Shown in pieces: positions 63,892-64,000 of a stretch of DNA of 64,000 nt. A program made the translations under genes and the position numbers. The stretch comes from Candidatus Eremiobacter antarcticus. GTDB lineage: Bacteria > Vulcanimicrobiota > Vulcanimicrobiia > Eremiobacterales > Eremiobacteraceae. How positions within the stretch are numbered: the stretch's first letter is position 1; each line of letters begins with the position of its first letter. The notes beneath the pieces were generated by a model. It did no database searches. It worked only from the letters and a program-made list of their open reading frames with translations, and had not been told where the DNA came from. The stretch covers positions 354,004 to 418,003 of the forward strand of contig QHBK01000003.1 in assembly GCA_003244105.1 (NCBI GenBank). Direction: 5' to 3'.

Positions 63892-64000
63892 GGCGGCTGA
63901 CCGGCCGGCCGCCCCCGCGCGGGGGGTTAGCTCCCTGTGACGGGCGCCACAAGTCTTTGGGTATATACCAAGTGAGTCGAAGAAAGCGGCGAGATGATTA

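Noticed and set aside
63892-64000. GC-rich inverted repeats and GGTATATACC near the right edge, considered as a terminator, riboswitch or promoter.
   Set aside because: No T tract follows the repeats, no riboswitch consensus is recognisable, and the window ends before a downstream gene can be seen.

Overview
The window is GC-rich (roughly two thirds G+C), densely coded and reads as ordinary bacterial chromosome. There is no rRNA, tRNA, CRISPR array, prophage or intact insertion sequence that I can see. A TonB-dependent receptor and periplasmic-type proteins imply a diderm cell. OpcA-assisted glucose-6-phosphate dehydrogenase, CIRCE control of groESL, NrdR, a YqzL-like small protein and a cobalamin-dependent acyl-CoA mutase point to a Terrabacteria-like lineage. 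Candidatus Eremiobacterota (WPS-2) is my best guess, made from gene content alone.

Layout. 1-2244: end of a cell-wall cluster (murB-ddl) and a Tim44-like protein. 2313-5288: membrane metalloprotease and a secreted copper-amine-oxidase-N-domain protein. 5450-7670: groES-groEL with promoter, CIRCE operator and terminator. 7678-11214: aldo/keto reductase, two tandem paralogous membrane proteins, and a large membrane protein. 11398-14283: hsp20-lon. 14336-23713: pentose-phosphate block, with pgl facing a reverse-strand run tkt, tal-pgi fusion, gnd, zwf, opcA. 23920-25005: selD with an in-frame UGA at the catalytic position, so itself a probable selenoprotein. 25206-30657: secreted protein, then cvpA, pheT and pheS. 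30690-33280: infC-rpmI-rplT-trmH and a YqzL-like mini-gene, both units with leader terminators. 33363-36092: cobalamin adenosyltransferase and a split acyl-CoA mutase whose specificity residues match isobutyryl-CoA mutase. 36106-41712: gltX, glmU, a diguanylate cyclase, a VanZ-like protein and a creatininase-family protein. 42229-45678: TonB-dependent receptor. 45734-49505: Ste24-like protease, IclR regulator, acetyltransferase, AI-2E-family permease. 49524-53688 (minus strand): argS, rlmH, dprA, HAD hydrolase. 53749-55684: nrdR, dut, ketopantoate reductase. 55657-59708: unusual HhH-GPD glycosylase, two tiny cysteine-rich proteins including a bacterial metallothionein, comM and a methyltransferase. 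59784-63542: three DnaA-box-like sites and a complete ribose-type ABC importer. The window ends with a small acidic protein.

How the genes work together. Zwf (with OpcA), Pgl, Gnd, Tkt and Tal-Pgi cover the whole oxidative and most of the non-oxidative pentose phosphate pathway, with the hexose-phosphate recycling step built in. GroESL, Hsp20 and Lon are a protein-quality-control set. The adenosyltransferase makes the cofactor for the adjacent mutase. NrdR and dUTPase both control dNTP supply. Genes are tightly packed with many ATGA, GTGA or TGATG overlaps, which suggests translational coupling. Most functional calls rest on motifs read by eye; no database search was possible.
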